NCBI GenBank assembly: GCA_003820635.1
Contig: RPOS01000037.1
Location: 1 to 27,012, forward strand
Direction of reading: 5' to 3'
Source: Verrucomicrobiaceae bacterium
Lineage (GTDB): Bacteria; Verrucomicrobiota; Verrucomicrobiae; Verrucomicrobiales; Akkermansiaceae
DNA length: 27,012 nucleotides
Shown: positions 14,823 through 22,370 of the stretch, piece after piece
How the letters are laid out: each line of letters opens with the position of its first letter
How positions within the stretch are numbered: position 1 is the stretch's first letter
Notes under the pieces: model-generated
Told to the model about the DNA's origin: nothing
What the model saw: only the letters and a program-made list of their open reading frames with translations
Databases searched by the model: none
Program-made: the position numbers and the translations under genes

Positions 14823-15896
14823 ATGCCCAAAGTCCGTCTTGCGGGAACCGTCCGCGGCGAGCGGGATCCCAGCCGGGAAATCCGTGCCCGCCTTCTCTAC
14901 AGCCTCTTCAGCCGCGGCTGGGATATCTATAACTCCAATGGCGACCAGCGCATCACGCTGTGCAACATCGAGCGCAAGATCATCGAGAGCGACGCCTTCG
15001 TTTTCACTCCCGGAGCCACGCTGGAGGATTTGTTCAAGGCGGTTTCCATCTTCGTCGGCTATCAGACGCTGGACCGCCACCTCTCCGCCAAGCCGACCGT
15101 GCTGCTCAACTCCGACCGCTCATGGGACGGGCTGTTCTCGCTGCTCACGCACTTGAACGGAATGGGCACGGTGCTTCAGGCGCATGAGGATTTCCTGTTG
15201 CCGGCCGCCACGCCGGAGGAGGTGCTGGCATTGCTCGAAGCCGGCCGCCACCGCGGCGTGCCGGTCATGGAGCGGGTGAAGTCCGGTGCGGCGGTTATCG
15301 AGTCATTCGAGACGCCTCCGCCTGCCGGGCATCAGGGAAACGTCTGCGTGTTCTGCTCGGCATCCATCGAGGCCGCCGCCTATCTAACAGAAGGTTATGA
15401 GTTCGGCCGGCGGCTTGCGGGTGCCGGCCTCGGCTGCGTCTCGGGCGCGGGAAATTCCGGCATCATGGGCGAGGTGGTGCGCGGATCGGTGGATGCCGGC
15501 GGCTGGACCGGCGGCTCGAACGTGCCGCACATCATCGAGCTGGAAGGTCTGCCGGAGGGTTTGTCGAGCTTCTGGCTGCGGCCCGACATCTACACCCGGA
15601 TGGACATCATGATCGAGCGCTCGGACGCGTTTGTCATCTTTCCCGGCGGCTCGGGCACGGTGCAGGAAATGATCTCTCTGATGATCTTCAAGCACCAGCG
15701 GCACGCCTCCGCAGGCAAGCCGGTGGTCATTTACAACCGGGTGGATGAAAACGGCACCGGCTTCTGGACCCCGCTCATCAGGTTGCTGGAAACCTGGTGT
15801 TATGATGGGGAGTTCACCGTGGTGGAGGATTTTGACAAACTGCTGCCGACGGTGGAGAAACTGATGGAGGCCTCGCGCACTGTGGAAACGGCGTGA
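14823..15896 (+). CDS. Two-module LOG-like (lysine-decarboxylase/LONELY GUY family) protein
   Basis: The protein has 357 residues, against roughly 180-250 for most bacterial LOG proteins. The C-terminal half (about 172-352) is a full LOG module: VCVFCSASIEAA, VSGAGNSGIMGEVVRGSVDA and the signature PGGSGTVQE (274-282). LOG proteins cleave ribose-5-phosphate from nucleoside monophosphates such as cytokinin-type adenines. The N-terminal half (about 55-140) repeats the second part of the same fold: ERKIIESDAFVFTPGATLED lines up with MIERSDAFVIFPGGSGTVQE, and the following beta-alpha segments also align through ALLEAGR and LMEASR. The first copy lacks the PGGxGT signature, so it is probably non-catalytic. 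The ATG is preceded by CACC. It lies on the same strand as the AKR gene, 53 bases upstream of it. Confidence 0.82.
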   Translation: MPKVRLAGTVRGERDPSREIRARLLYSLFSRGWDIYNSNGDQRITLCNIERKIIESDAFVFTPGATLEDLFKAVSIFVGYQTLDRHLSAKPTVLLNSDRSWDGLFSLLTHLNGMGTVLQAHEDFLLPAATPEEVLALLEAGRHRGVPVMERVKSGAAVIESFETPPPAGHQGNVCVFCSASIEAAAYLTEGYEFGRRLAGAGLGCVSGAGNSGIMGEVVRGSVDAGGWTGGSNVPHIIELEGLPEGLSSFWLRPDIYTRMDIMIERSDAFVIFPGGSGTVQEMISLMIFKHQRHASAGKPVVIYNRVDENGTGFWTPLIRLLETWCYDGEFTVVEDFDKLLPTVEKLMEASRTVETA

Positions 15897-15949
15897 GTCT
15901 TGGGATTGACCAAGCGGATTCCGGCGGCTAGACAATCCGCCTCACGACC

Positions 15950-17068
15950 ATGGAACCCACCACAACGGCATATGGCACCTGGAGCGGCGGACGCTTCATG
16001 CACTTCGGAGAAACTCTTTCCGAGGAACGCTTCATCGGCTGCATCGAGACCGCCTACGAGGCGGGCATCCGCACCTTCGTCACCTCGGATGTCTATGGCA
16101 ACGGCAAGGCTGACGAGTTGTTAGGCCGGGCGCTCACGGGCATCGACCGCGCCAGCTACAGCCTGGTGGGCATGATCGGGCACGATTTCTATGAAGGCCA
16201 GCGGCAGGGCGCGCGCGGCTACCCGCGCTTCACCGATGCGGAGCTGCGTGGTCCGGAAGGTTATGCGGGTTTCGTCCGCATGGCCGCCGCCAAGGAACTC
16301 GAGCGCTGCGGCAGCGATCACTTCGATCTGCTCATGCTGCACAATCCCGACGAGCCCGGCTACACCAGTGAGGCTGTTTGGAACGCGCTGAAGGGTGCCA
16401 AGGACGAGGGGCTCACAAAGATGCTCGGCATCGCCCCGGGCCCGGCCAACGGTTTCTCGCTCGATCTGGTCGGCAGCTTCGAACGCTTCGGGGAATTGAT
16501 CGACTGGGCGATGCTCATTCTCAATCCGCTCGAACCATGGCCGGTGGGCCTCACCCTGCCCGCTTGCGAAAAACACGGCGTGAAAGTGATGACCCGTGTG
16601 GTCGATTACGGCGGTGTGTTTCATGGCGACCTCGCTCTGCCGGGCCACGAGTTCAAGCCCGGCGACCACCGCACCTACCGCCCGGAAGGCTGGGTGCGGC
16701 ACGGCATGGAAAAGGCCGAACGCATGCGCCCGATCGCCGAAAAATACGGGCTCACCCTGCTGCAGTTCGCCTCCATCTGGAACCTCAGCCACCCGGCCGT
16801 GGCAAGCGTGGTGCCGACCTTCATCCAGGAAGCGGGCGATGGCGCGCGGCCCATCGAGGACAAGATCCGTGAGTTTGCCGCGCTGCCGGACATCCGCCTG
16901 ACAGCTGATGAGGTGGAGAGCGTCCGCCGGATCGGCGACAACACCGGCTGCATGTCACTCAAGGGCGCGAGCAAGCGCCACGCCACCAGCGAGCGCCCGG
17001 ACGAATGGCCGATGCGCGGGGATTTGCTGGAACTGGCCGGCAGATACGGGCTCGGCACGGACTGGTGA
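15950..17068 (+). CDS. Aldo/keto-reductase-fold protein missing two catalytic residues
   Basis: This 372-residue protein has a clear AKR TIM-barrel layout: IETAYEAGIRTFVTSDVYGN and LLGRAL at the N-terminus, FDLLMLHNPDEPGY in the middle, then GLTKMLGIAPGPANGF, MLILNPLEPWP, LLQFASIWNLSHPAV and the C-terminal helices. Of the AKR tetrad, Tyr49 (in DVYG) and His131 (in LMLHNPD) are in place. The Asp normally five residues before the Tyr is Val44, and the Lys in the usual 'TKxG' strand appears to be Met75 (SLVGMIGHD). From memory, related Verrucomicrobiota and Acidobacteria proteins share the MIGHDFYEG and PGPANGF motifs, so this may be a distinct subfamily with other chemistry rather than a dead enzyme. 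The substrate is unknown. Confidence 0.85.
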   Translation: MEPTTTAYGTWSGGRFMHFGETLSEERFIGCIETAYEAGIRTFVTSDVYGNGKADELLGRALTGIDRASYSLVGMIGHDFYEGQRQGARGYPRFTDAELRGPEGYAGFVRMAAAKELERCGSDHFDLLMLHNPDEPGYTSEAVWNALKGAKDEGLTKMLGIAPGPANGFSLDLVGSFERFGELIDWAMLILNPLEPWPVGLTLPACEKHGVKVMTRVVDYGGVFHGDLALPGHEFKPGDHRTYRPEGWVRHGMEKAERMRPIAEKYGLTLLQFASIWNLSHPAVASVVPTFIQEAGDGARPIEDKIREFAALPDIRLTADEVESVRRIGDNTGCMSLKGASKRHATSERPDEWPMRGDLLELAGRYGLGTDW

Positions 17069-17087
17069 AACCTGAGCGTCTGAAAAC

Positions 17088-17696
17088 TCAGCGCAGGTAT
17101 TTGATGAGCACGAAGCCGCCGATGAGCATGGCGGTGCCGGCGATGAAACACCATTCGAGATGTTTCTCGATAAACGGGCGCACTTTCGGCCCGAAGGTGC
17201 GGATGATGGCGGCCACCACGAAGAAACGGAAGCCGCGGCCGAGGACGGAGGCGAAGATCAGCAACGGCAGGCTGTAGGTCATGATGCCGGAAAACACCGT
17301 GAACACCTTGTAGGGGATCGGCGTGATGGCGGCGATGAGGATGCCCCAGAAACCATAGGCATTGTACCAAACCTCGATTTTCTCCCGGGTGTGGCCCGTG
17401 GGGTCGAAGACGCCGAGCAGCGGCATGGCCACGGTGTCCCTCAGGCCCCAGCCGATCATCCATCCGGCGCAGCCGCCGAGCACCGAGCCGATGGTGCAGA
17501 CAAGCGCATATTTGAAGGCCTTTTCCCGCTTGCCGAAGCACAGCGCCATAAGCAGCACGTCCGGCGGGATCGGGAAAAACGACGACTCGGTGAAGGCCAG
17601 CCAGAACAGCGCATGGGTGCCGGCGGGATGCTCCGCCCAGGAGACCGTCCAGTGATAGAGGCGGCGGATGAGGCCCGCTGGTTTGTCGGCATTCAA
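17088..17696 (-). CDS. yqaA: YqaA-family inner-membrane protein (VTT/SNARE-associated domain)
   Basis: From a TTG at 17696 the protein has about 202 residues. It has the landmarks of YqaA/DedA-like proteins: LIRRLYHWTVSWAEHPAGTH, then FTESSFFPIPPDVLLMALCF, CTIGSVLGGCAGWMIGWGLR and the helix FGPKVRPFIEKHLEW. These are inner-membrane proteins with the VTT fold linked to lipid flipping or membrane homeostasis. The start is uncertain: the frame has no ATG between the gpsA stop and the conserved sequence, and an ATG at 17885 would overlap gpsA by more than 160 bases. The TTG (or an ATT just upstream) is therefore the best choice. It follows gpsA by 20 bases and is probably cotranscribed with it. 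Five-base arms CTGAG (17072-17076) and CTCAG (17087-17091) flank the 3' end. Confidence 0.8.
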   Translation of the reverse strand: MNADKPAGLIRRLYHWTVSWAEHPAGTHALFWLAFTESSFFPIPPDVLLMALCFGKREKAFKYALVCTIGSVLGGCAGWMIGWGLRDTVAMPLLGVFDPTGHTREKIEVWYNAYGFWGILIAAITPIPYKVFTVFSGIMTYSLPLLIFASVLGRGFRFFVVAAIIRTFGPKVRPFIEKHLEWCFIAGTAMLIGGFVLIKYLR

Positions 17697-17716
17697 AACG
17701 ACAAAAGGAGTTTGAA

Positions 17717-18721
17717 TTAACTGTTTTCGGGGCGTGGATCGCGTTCGAGCAGCTCGCGCATGGCCTGCAGCGCGGGCTTGTTCTGATAGAGGATGGCATA
17801 CATCGCGTCGATGATCGGCGTGCGCACGCCGGCCTTGCGTGCGGCATCGTGGATGGAAAGCGTGTTGGGCACGCCCTCGGCGCACATGCCGAGCGAGTTG
17901 ACGGCTTCCTCCAGCGTCTGGCCCTTGCCCAGCGCGAGGCCCACGCGGTGGTTGCGCGAGTGCTCGGAGAAGCAGGTGACGATGAGGTCGCCCACGCCTG
18001 AGAGGCCGGAGAAGGTGTCCTTCTTGCCGCCCAGCGCCACTCCGAGGCGGGTCATTTCCGCCAGCGCGCGGGTGACCAGTGCTGCCACCGCGTTGTCGCC
18101 GAGGCCGAGGCCGTGGGCCATGCCGGCGGCGATGGCATAGACGTTTTTCACCGCGCCGCCGAGTTCGACGCCGGCGACGTCGTCACTGGTGTAAACGCGG
18201 AAATGCGGCAGCGTGAAGAGCGCCTGCAGCGCCTCTGCAAGCGGCGTGCTTTCCGAGGCAACCACGGCGCAGGTGACGAGGTCTTTGGCGATTTCCTCGG
18301 CGTGGTTGGGGCCGGTGAGGATGCCGATGGGATTTTCCGGAAACACCTCGCGCAGGATCTGGCTCATGCGCTCGCCGGTGTCGCGCTCGATGCCCTTGGT
18401 GCAGGTGAGCAGCGGCGTGTCCTTGGGCAGGCCGAGCGCGGCGAGTTTTTTCGCCTCCGAGCGCACCGCGGCGGAGGGCACGGCGAAGATGATGAGCGGC
18501 ATGGCCAACGCCTCGCGGTGATCACCGGTGGCGCGGACATTTTCCGTTAGAGCGATGTCGGTGAGGTATTTCGGATTCCGGTGGTCGCGGTTGATGCCGT
18601 CCACGCATTCCTGCTCGATGGAAACGAGCAGGATGGATTCGAGTTTGGGGCCGAGGAGTTTGGCGAGGGCGGTTCCAAGGGAGCCGGCCCCGAGAATGGA
18701 AGCGGAGGTGAATGGGGTCAT
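17717..18721 (-). CDS. gpsA: NAD(P)-dependent glycerol-3-phosphate dehydrogenase
   Basis: From the ATG at 18721 the protein has 334 residues, the normal GpsA length. An upstream extension of the frame to 18955 is antisense-like low-complexity sequence. GpsA reduces dihydroxyacetone phosphate to sn-glycerol-3-phosphate, the precursor PlsY acylates. Landmarks are SASILGAGSLGTALAKLL (Rossmann), TCTKGIERDTGERMSQIL, ILTGPNHAEEIAKDLVT, VELGGAVKNVYAIAAGMAHG with GLGLGDNAVAALVTRAL (catalytic Lys in AVKN) and FSGLSGVGDLIVTCFSEHSR. It starts 7 bases after the plsY stop, which strongly suggests one transcript and matches the pathway order. Confidence 0.97.
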   Translation of the reverse strand: MTPFTSASILGAGSLGTALAKLLGPKLESILLVSIEQECVDGINRDHRNPKYLTDIALTENVRATGDHREALAMPLIIFAVPSAAVRSEAKKLAALGLPKDTPLLTCTKGIERDTGERMSQILREVFPENPIGILTGPNHAEEIAKDLVTCAVVASESTPLAEALQALFTLPHFRVYTSDDVAGVELGGAVKNVYAIAAGMAHGLGLGDNAVAALVTRALAEMTRLGVALGGKKDTFSGLSGVGDLIVTCFSEHSRNHRVGLALGKGQTLEEAVNSLGMCAEGVPNTLSIHDAARKAGVRTPIIDAMYAILYQNKPALQAMRELLERDPRPENS

Positions 18722-18728
18722 GATGAGA

Positions 18729-19430
18729 TCAGGGCCGCTTGCGCTGGAAGCGGTTTTCGGTGCCGGCGCGCAGGCGCTGGATGTTGGCGCGGTGTTTCCA
18801 GATGGCGAGCACGGCGATGATGATGGTGAAGACGAAAAGCGGCTTGTTCCAGGTGCCGTCCTGGATGCGGCCGTGGTGCCAGGAGCCCCACAGCGTGAGC
18901 AGCGGCAACACGGCGGCCGCGCCCATGCTGGCGACGGACACATAACGCGTGGCAAGGAACAGCAACAGCCAGAAAACCACCAGCAGCAACACCGCGAAGG
19001 GCATCAGTCCTAACAGCACACCCGCCGAGGTGGCGATGCCCTTGCCGCCCTTGAAGCCGACCCATGGCGAGTAGTTGTGGCCGAGCACGGCGCACAGCGC
19101 GGTGAGGATGTGGGCGATCTGCGCCTTGAGCGCATCGCCCGCGGCGAGCTTCAGTGCCCAGGCATCCGGCAGCCCCAGCGGCACCTGCACCGGGCGGCCG
19201 GTGATCTGGATGAGGTTCACGGCGATGGCCACCGGGATGAAGCCCTTGAGCATGTCTAACAACAAACAGGGGATGCCGAACTTTTTCCCCATCACGCGCA
19301 GCACGTTGGTGGCGCCGATGTTGCCGGAGCCGTGGGCGCGAATGTCGATGCCTTGGGTTTTGGCCATCAGCAGCCCGAAGGGGATGGAGCCCAGAAGAAA
19401 GGCGAGCAGCGGGCAAAGCCAGAGTTGCAT
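18729..19430 (-). CDS. plsY: Glycerol-3-phosphate acyltransferase PlsY
   Basis: From the ATG at 19430 the protein has 233 residues; a start at 19466 would overlap the upstream cyclophilin gene. PlsY is an integral membrane enzyme that moves the acyl group from acyl-phosphate to glycerol-3-phosphate, the first step of phospholipid synthesis. Its three cytoplasmic motifs are present: GSGNIGATNVLR (motif 1, about residues 34-45), LLDMLKGFIPVAIA (motif 2) and GHNYSPWVGFKGGKGIATSA (motif 3). Several transmembrane helices are evident (LLAFLLGSIPFGLLMA, LLLVVFWLLLFLATRYV, FVFTIIIAVLAIW). The 233 residues are slightly longer than the usual 200-215, mainly from an insertion after motif 2 (VQVPLGLPDAWALKLAAGDA). 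It lies in the cyclophilin-plsY-gpsA-yqaA minus-strand run. Confidence 0.96.
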   Translation of the reverse strand: MQLWLCPLLAFLLGSIPFGLLMAKTQGIDIRAHGSGNIGATNVLRVMGKKFGIPCLLLDMLKGFIPVAIAVNLIQITGRPVQVPLGLPDAWALKLAAGDALKAQIAHILTALCAVLGHNYSPWVGFKGGKGIATSAGVLLGLMPFAVLLLVVFWLLLFLATRYVSVASMGAAAVLPLLTLWGSWHHGRIQDGTWNKPLFVFTIIIAVLAIWKHRANIQRLRAGTENRFQRKRP

Positions 19431-19462
19431 CAAGATGAATGATGGGAGCGGTGGGAAAAGGA

Positions 19463-20089
19463 TCACTCGATGGTGGCGGAAGTGATCACCACGTTTGCGG
19501 CGGGCACATCCTGCGAGGGCATTTCCAGCACCTCGCCGGTGGCGGGGTGGCGCATCGAAAGTTTCGAGGCGCCGGTTTTGACCGCCTTGATCTTGTCCAC
19601 CACGTCCATGCCCTCGACGACCTTGCCAAAGACGGCGTAGCCGCCATTGCTGGGATGGTTGAGCATGGCGTTGTCCGCCACGTTGATGAAGAACTGGGCG
19701 GTGGCGCTGTCCGGATCATTGGTGCGCGCCATGGCGATGGTGCCGCGCTCGTTCTTCAGTCCGTTCTGGCTTTCGTTCTTGATGCCCTTGCCGCTGGTTT
19801 TTTCGACCAGCTTGCCATCGGTGAGCGCAAAGCCGCCGCCCTGGATCATGAAGCCGTCGATCACGCGGTGAAACACGGTGCCGTTGTAGTGCTTCTTTTT
19901 CACGTAGCCGAGGAAGTTCTCCACGGTGACGGGGGCTTTTGCGGGATTGAGCTCCAGCACGATGTCGCCCAGCGAGGTCTTGAGGCGGACCTTGGGGGCG
20001 GCGGCGGTTTTCTCCGATTCCTTCGCGGGCTCGCAAATGGCGAGGGCGGGAAACAGAACGAGGGCGAGCAGGGCAAGGTGGCGTTTCAT
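19463..20089 (-). CDS. Periplasmic cyclophilin-type peptidyl-prolyl cis-trans isomerase
   Basis: This 208-residue protein has a Sec signal peptide ([20 protein letters not shown], cleavage near residue 19), so it should act on proteins folding in the periplasm. The cyclophilin domain fills about residues 33-205: [40 protein letters not shown] and [12 protein letters not shown] (active-site Arg and Phe-Met-Gln). Later come [20 protein letters not shown] (Gln-Phe-Phe) and [17 protein letters not shown]. The layout matches PpiA/PpiB. A Cys at residue 19 next to the cleavage region is not in a convincing lipobox. It lies 33 bases before plsY. Confidence 0.94.
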   Translation of the reverse strand: MKRHLALLALVLFPALAICEPAKESEKTAAAPKVRLKTSLGDIVLELNPAKAPVTVENFLGYVKKKHYNGTVFHRVIDGFMIQGGGFALTDGKLVEKTSGKGIKNESQNGLKNERGTIAMARTNDPDSATAQFFINVADNAMLNHPSNGGYAVFGKVVEGMDVVDKIKAVKTGASKLSMRHPATGEVLEMPSQDVPAANVVITSATIE

Positions 20090-20126
20090 CGGGGAGTTCC
20101 CTAGAGCACGCCGCCCTGGAGCGCAA

Positions 20127-20152
20127 GAGCCGGGTTTGGTGGAATCCGGCTC
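20127..20152 (-). terminator. Hairpin between the MFS pseudogene and the cyclophilin gene
   Basis: A perfect 7-bp inverted repeat, GAGCCGG / CCGGCTC, with a 12-base loop lies 12 bases after the stop of the broken MFS gene and before the cyclophilin start. Only a short TTG follows the stem on the minus strand, so it is a GC-rich terminator candidate without a good T-run. Confidence 0.5.
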
Positions 20153-20164
20153 CGCGCACGGCGC

Positions 20165-21003
20165 TCAATGCGCGGCATCGAGATTGACCGGCTTGTAGCC
20201 GCCCTTGGAGCGGAAATAGACGATCAAGCCCAGATAGCAGAGCAGCATGAAGGCGGGGAAAACGGTCACCTTGGCCAGCGCACCCTGTTTGGCGTGCTTG
20301 GCAATGGTTCCCACTTTTTCCGCCTGTTCCGCGGGGAGTTCCTTCACTTTTGCCTCATCCACGGCCTTGTAGGCACCGAGGAAGTAAGTGCCGCCCCGCG
20401 AAATCCGGCTGTAAGTGCCGGGCAGTTCCTTCTCGATGGAGGTCTGGACGGAACCCTCCTGCATGTTGCCGATGAGCGGGCCGCCGAGGATGCCGACGGT
20501 GAGCATGCCGATGCCGGCGATGGCATTCATGGTGAGCGCCCCGCCCTTGGGGGTTTGCTCGCTGACCACGGCGATCATGGTGGGCCAGAAGAAGGTCTTG
20601 CCGACGCCGTAAATTGTGGCCGCGGCGAAGATGGCAACCAGGCCGGATGCTCCGGAGCGCAGGAACAGACCGATGATGACCAGCACCGAGCAGGATGGTG
20701 AGCAGACCGCCGAGCACCAGATCACCGGGCCAGCCGGCGTGCAGGATGTTGAGCCACTTGGTTTTGGCGCGCTTGAAAAGCGTGGCGACGACCGGATTGA
20801 TGAAGGATGCCGTGGGCACGCAGCGCCAGCACCGCGTAGAGCGCGTAGCAGACGAAGCTGAAGAGCATCGCCGCCCGGTAGCCGACCTTGTCGATGATCA
20901 GGTTGAAAAGGATGATCGAGATGGCGAAGGAGGTGGTGATGAGGGCGATGAAGCAGCCCCAGAAAAGGGCCATGTCGGGTTTTTCGTTGTGGGCCTGGCT
21001 CAT
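20165..21003 (-). pseudogene. Major-facilitator-superfamily transporter broken by internal deletions
   Basis: Three successive minus-strand frames encode pieces of one MFS transporter. Piece one (21003 to about 20815) starts MSQAHNEKPDMALFWGCFIA and has [20 protein letters not shown]. Piece two (about 20805 to 20690) reads [20 protein letters not shown] and [20 protein letters not shown]. Piece three (about 20690 to 20165) reads [20 protein letters not shown], then [19 protein letters not shown] and a last helix VFPAFMLLCYLGLIVYFRSK. The three pieces total about 275 residues, where an intact MFS protein has 400-500. The pieces join abruptly and in different frames at about 20810 and 20686. 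Within piece one, helix 1 runs straight into what should be helix 2, suggesting another, in-frame deletion near 20925. The remaining sequence is undecayed, so the loss is recent or an assembly artefact. The substrate is unknown; a sugar-type porter is possible. Confidence 0.82.
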
Positions 21004-21073
21004 GGGTTATGGGTCAGGGCTGGCGTGCTTCTAGCAACCCGCCTGGCCATGGCAAACACTCCGCCGCGCCCCG

Positions 21074-22330
21074 TTACCGCGGATCCGTCACCCGGCCGAG
21101 AAACAGGCAGGCCCCGCTGGAAACGTGCTGGATGGCGAAGGCGAATGGCCGGTCCACGCGGATTTCCAGCGGCTCGGCGGGCTCCACCGGCATCGAGGTG
21201 GCACGCGCCATGATCACCGCAGTGGCTGCAGCGGCCTCGGTGCCGTGTTTGTCCACGGCGATGAAGGCCTTGTGGACGACCTCGCTGATGCACAGGTAGT
21301 CGTCCGGCTTGCGGGGGGCCATGCGCGAGAAATCCGCGCTGCCGCGGGGTTTGTTGAAGGCACTGGGCATGCCCATGGCGGTGAGGTTTTCCGCCAGAAG
21401 AATGCTCTCGGGCTCGAGTTTGAACTTGGGGAAATGCAGGCGGATGTCCTGCGGCGGGAGTGCGGCGGCTTCCGTGAGAACCCCGGCGGTCAGGGTTTTT
21501 TCCAAAGCGGCGAGGCCGTCTTTTTCATCGGGAATCATCAACAGGAACTGCAGGCCGCCGCCGGCGTAGGGCACGGAAACCAGCGCGCCGCCGGGGATTT
21601 TGCGGTAGCCGAAGGATTCCCGTTTGACGAGGCCCGGCAGCTTCACTTCCTTCACGCCATTCACAAAAAACGGCGCCTCCGCATCTTCCACGAACTCGGC
21701 GGCCCACGGTGCCTTCATGTAAATCGCGTTGGTCAGCACCAGACGGGTTTCCTCATCGAGCAAGCCGGGCGGGATCAGGTCCTTGATGCGGTCCTTGGTT
21801 TGCTCTTCCACCCATTGGTTGATGCGGCCACGGCATGCTTCCGCTTGTTTGGTGAAATCCATTTTCTCCAGCGGCGCGCCGTAGGATTTTTCAATGAACT
21901 CGAGGAAAGGTTTCTCAAACGGATAGCCGTCCTGGCCAAACAAGCGGTTGGCCGCGTTGATCTCCAAGGGCGTGTTGGGGCCGCCGCTCCGGCCGGGGGC
22001 GTCCAGTTGCTCGCGGCTGCCGCGCGCCTGTTCGCTCAGATCCGCTGCAATCGCCTGGAAACCGGCGTGCAGCGCGGTTTCATCCGCCGTGAAATGGAGC
22101 ACCTTGGCCATTTCCTCCTTCGTCTTTCCGGCGGCTCCGGCATAGGTCATGGCCAACGCGCTTTGGATCGACCACGGCGAGGCGAGGCGGTTGCCGCCGT
22201 CCTCCGCCAGCACGCGGTGCAGGTCCAGCCCGAAGGCATTGATGCCGCGTGCGACGGCGGAGGTCTCGGCAGTGGCGGCAGTGGCCAGCGTGGCCGCGCC
22301 GAGCAGGGTGTGGAGCATGGTGGTTTTCAT
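21074..22330 (-). CDS. Exported serpin (serine protease inhibitor)
   Basis: From the ATG at 22330 the protein has 418 residues with a signal peptide (MKTTMLHTLLGAATLATAAT). The serpin fold is complete: NRLASPWSIQSALAMTYAGA, then NAANRLFGQDGYPFEKPFLE, TKDRIKDLIPPGLLDEETRL with VLTNAIYMKAPWAAEF, and LHFPKFKLEPE. Next are ISEVVHKAFIAVDKHGTEAA with the mobile hinge GTEAAAATA (about 363-371), and the C-terminal RPFAFAIQHVSSGACLFLGR. The small-residue hinge indicates a true inhibitor. Counting 15 residues from the hinge Gly puts P1 near Ala378 with Arg377 beside it, so elastase-like or trypsin-like targets are both possible. It probably blocks a periplasmic or extracellular protease. It follows the SOUL gene by 40 bases. 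The MFS pseudogene starts 70 bases downstream. Confidence 0.94.
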   Translation of the reverse strand: MKTTMLHTLLGAATLATAATAETSAVARGINAFGLDLHRVLAEDGGNRLASPWSIQSALAMTYAGAAGKTKEEMAKVLHFTADETALHAGFQAIAADLSEQARGSREQLDAPGRSGGPNTPLEINAANRLFGQDGYPFEKPFLEFIEKSYGAPLEKMDFTKQAEACRGRINQWVEEQTKDRIKDLIPPGLLDEETRLVLTNAIYMKAPWAAEFVEDAEAPFFVNGVKEVKLPGLVKRESFGYRKIPGGALVSVPYAGGGLQFLLMIPDEKDGLAALEKTLTAGVLTEAAALPPQDIRLHFPKFKLEPESILLAENLTAMGMPSAFNKPRGSADFSRMAPRKPDDYLCISEVVHKAFIAVDKHGTEAAAATAVIMARATSMPVEPAEPLEIRVDRPFAFAIQHVSSGACLFLGRVTDPR

Positions 22331-22370
22331 GGCGGATGGATTCTGAAAGGGCGGCAGCAGGGTGGCAGGA

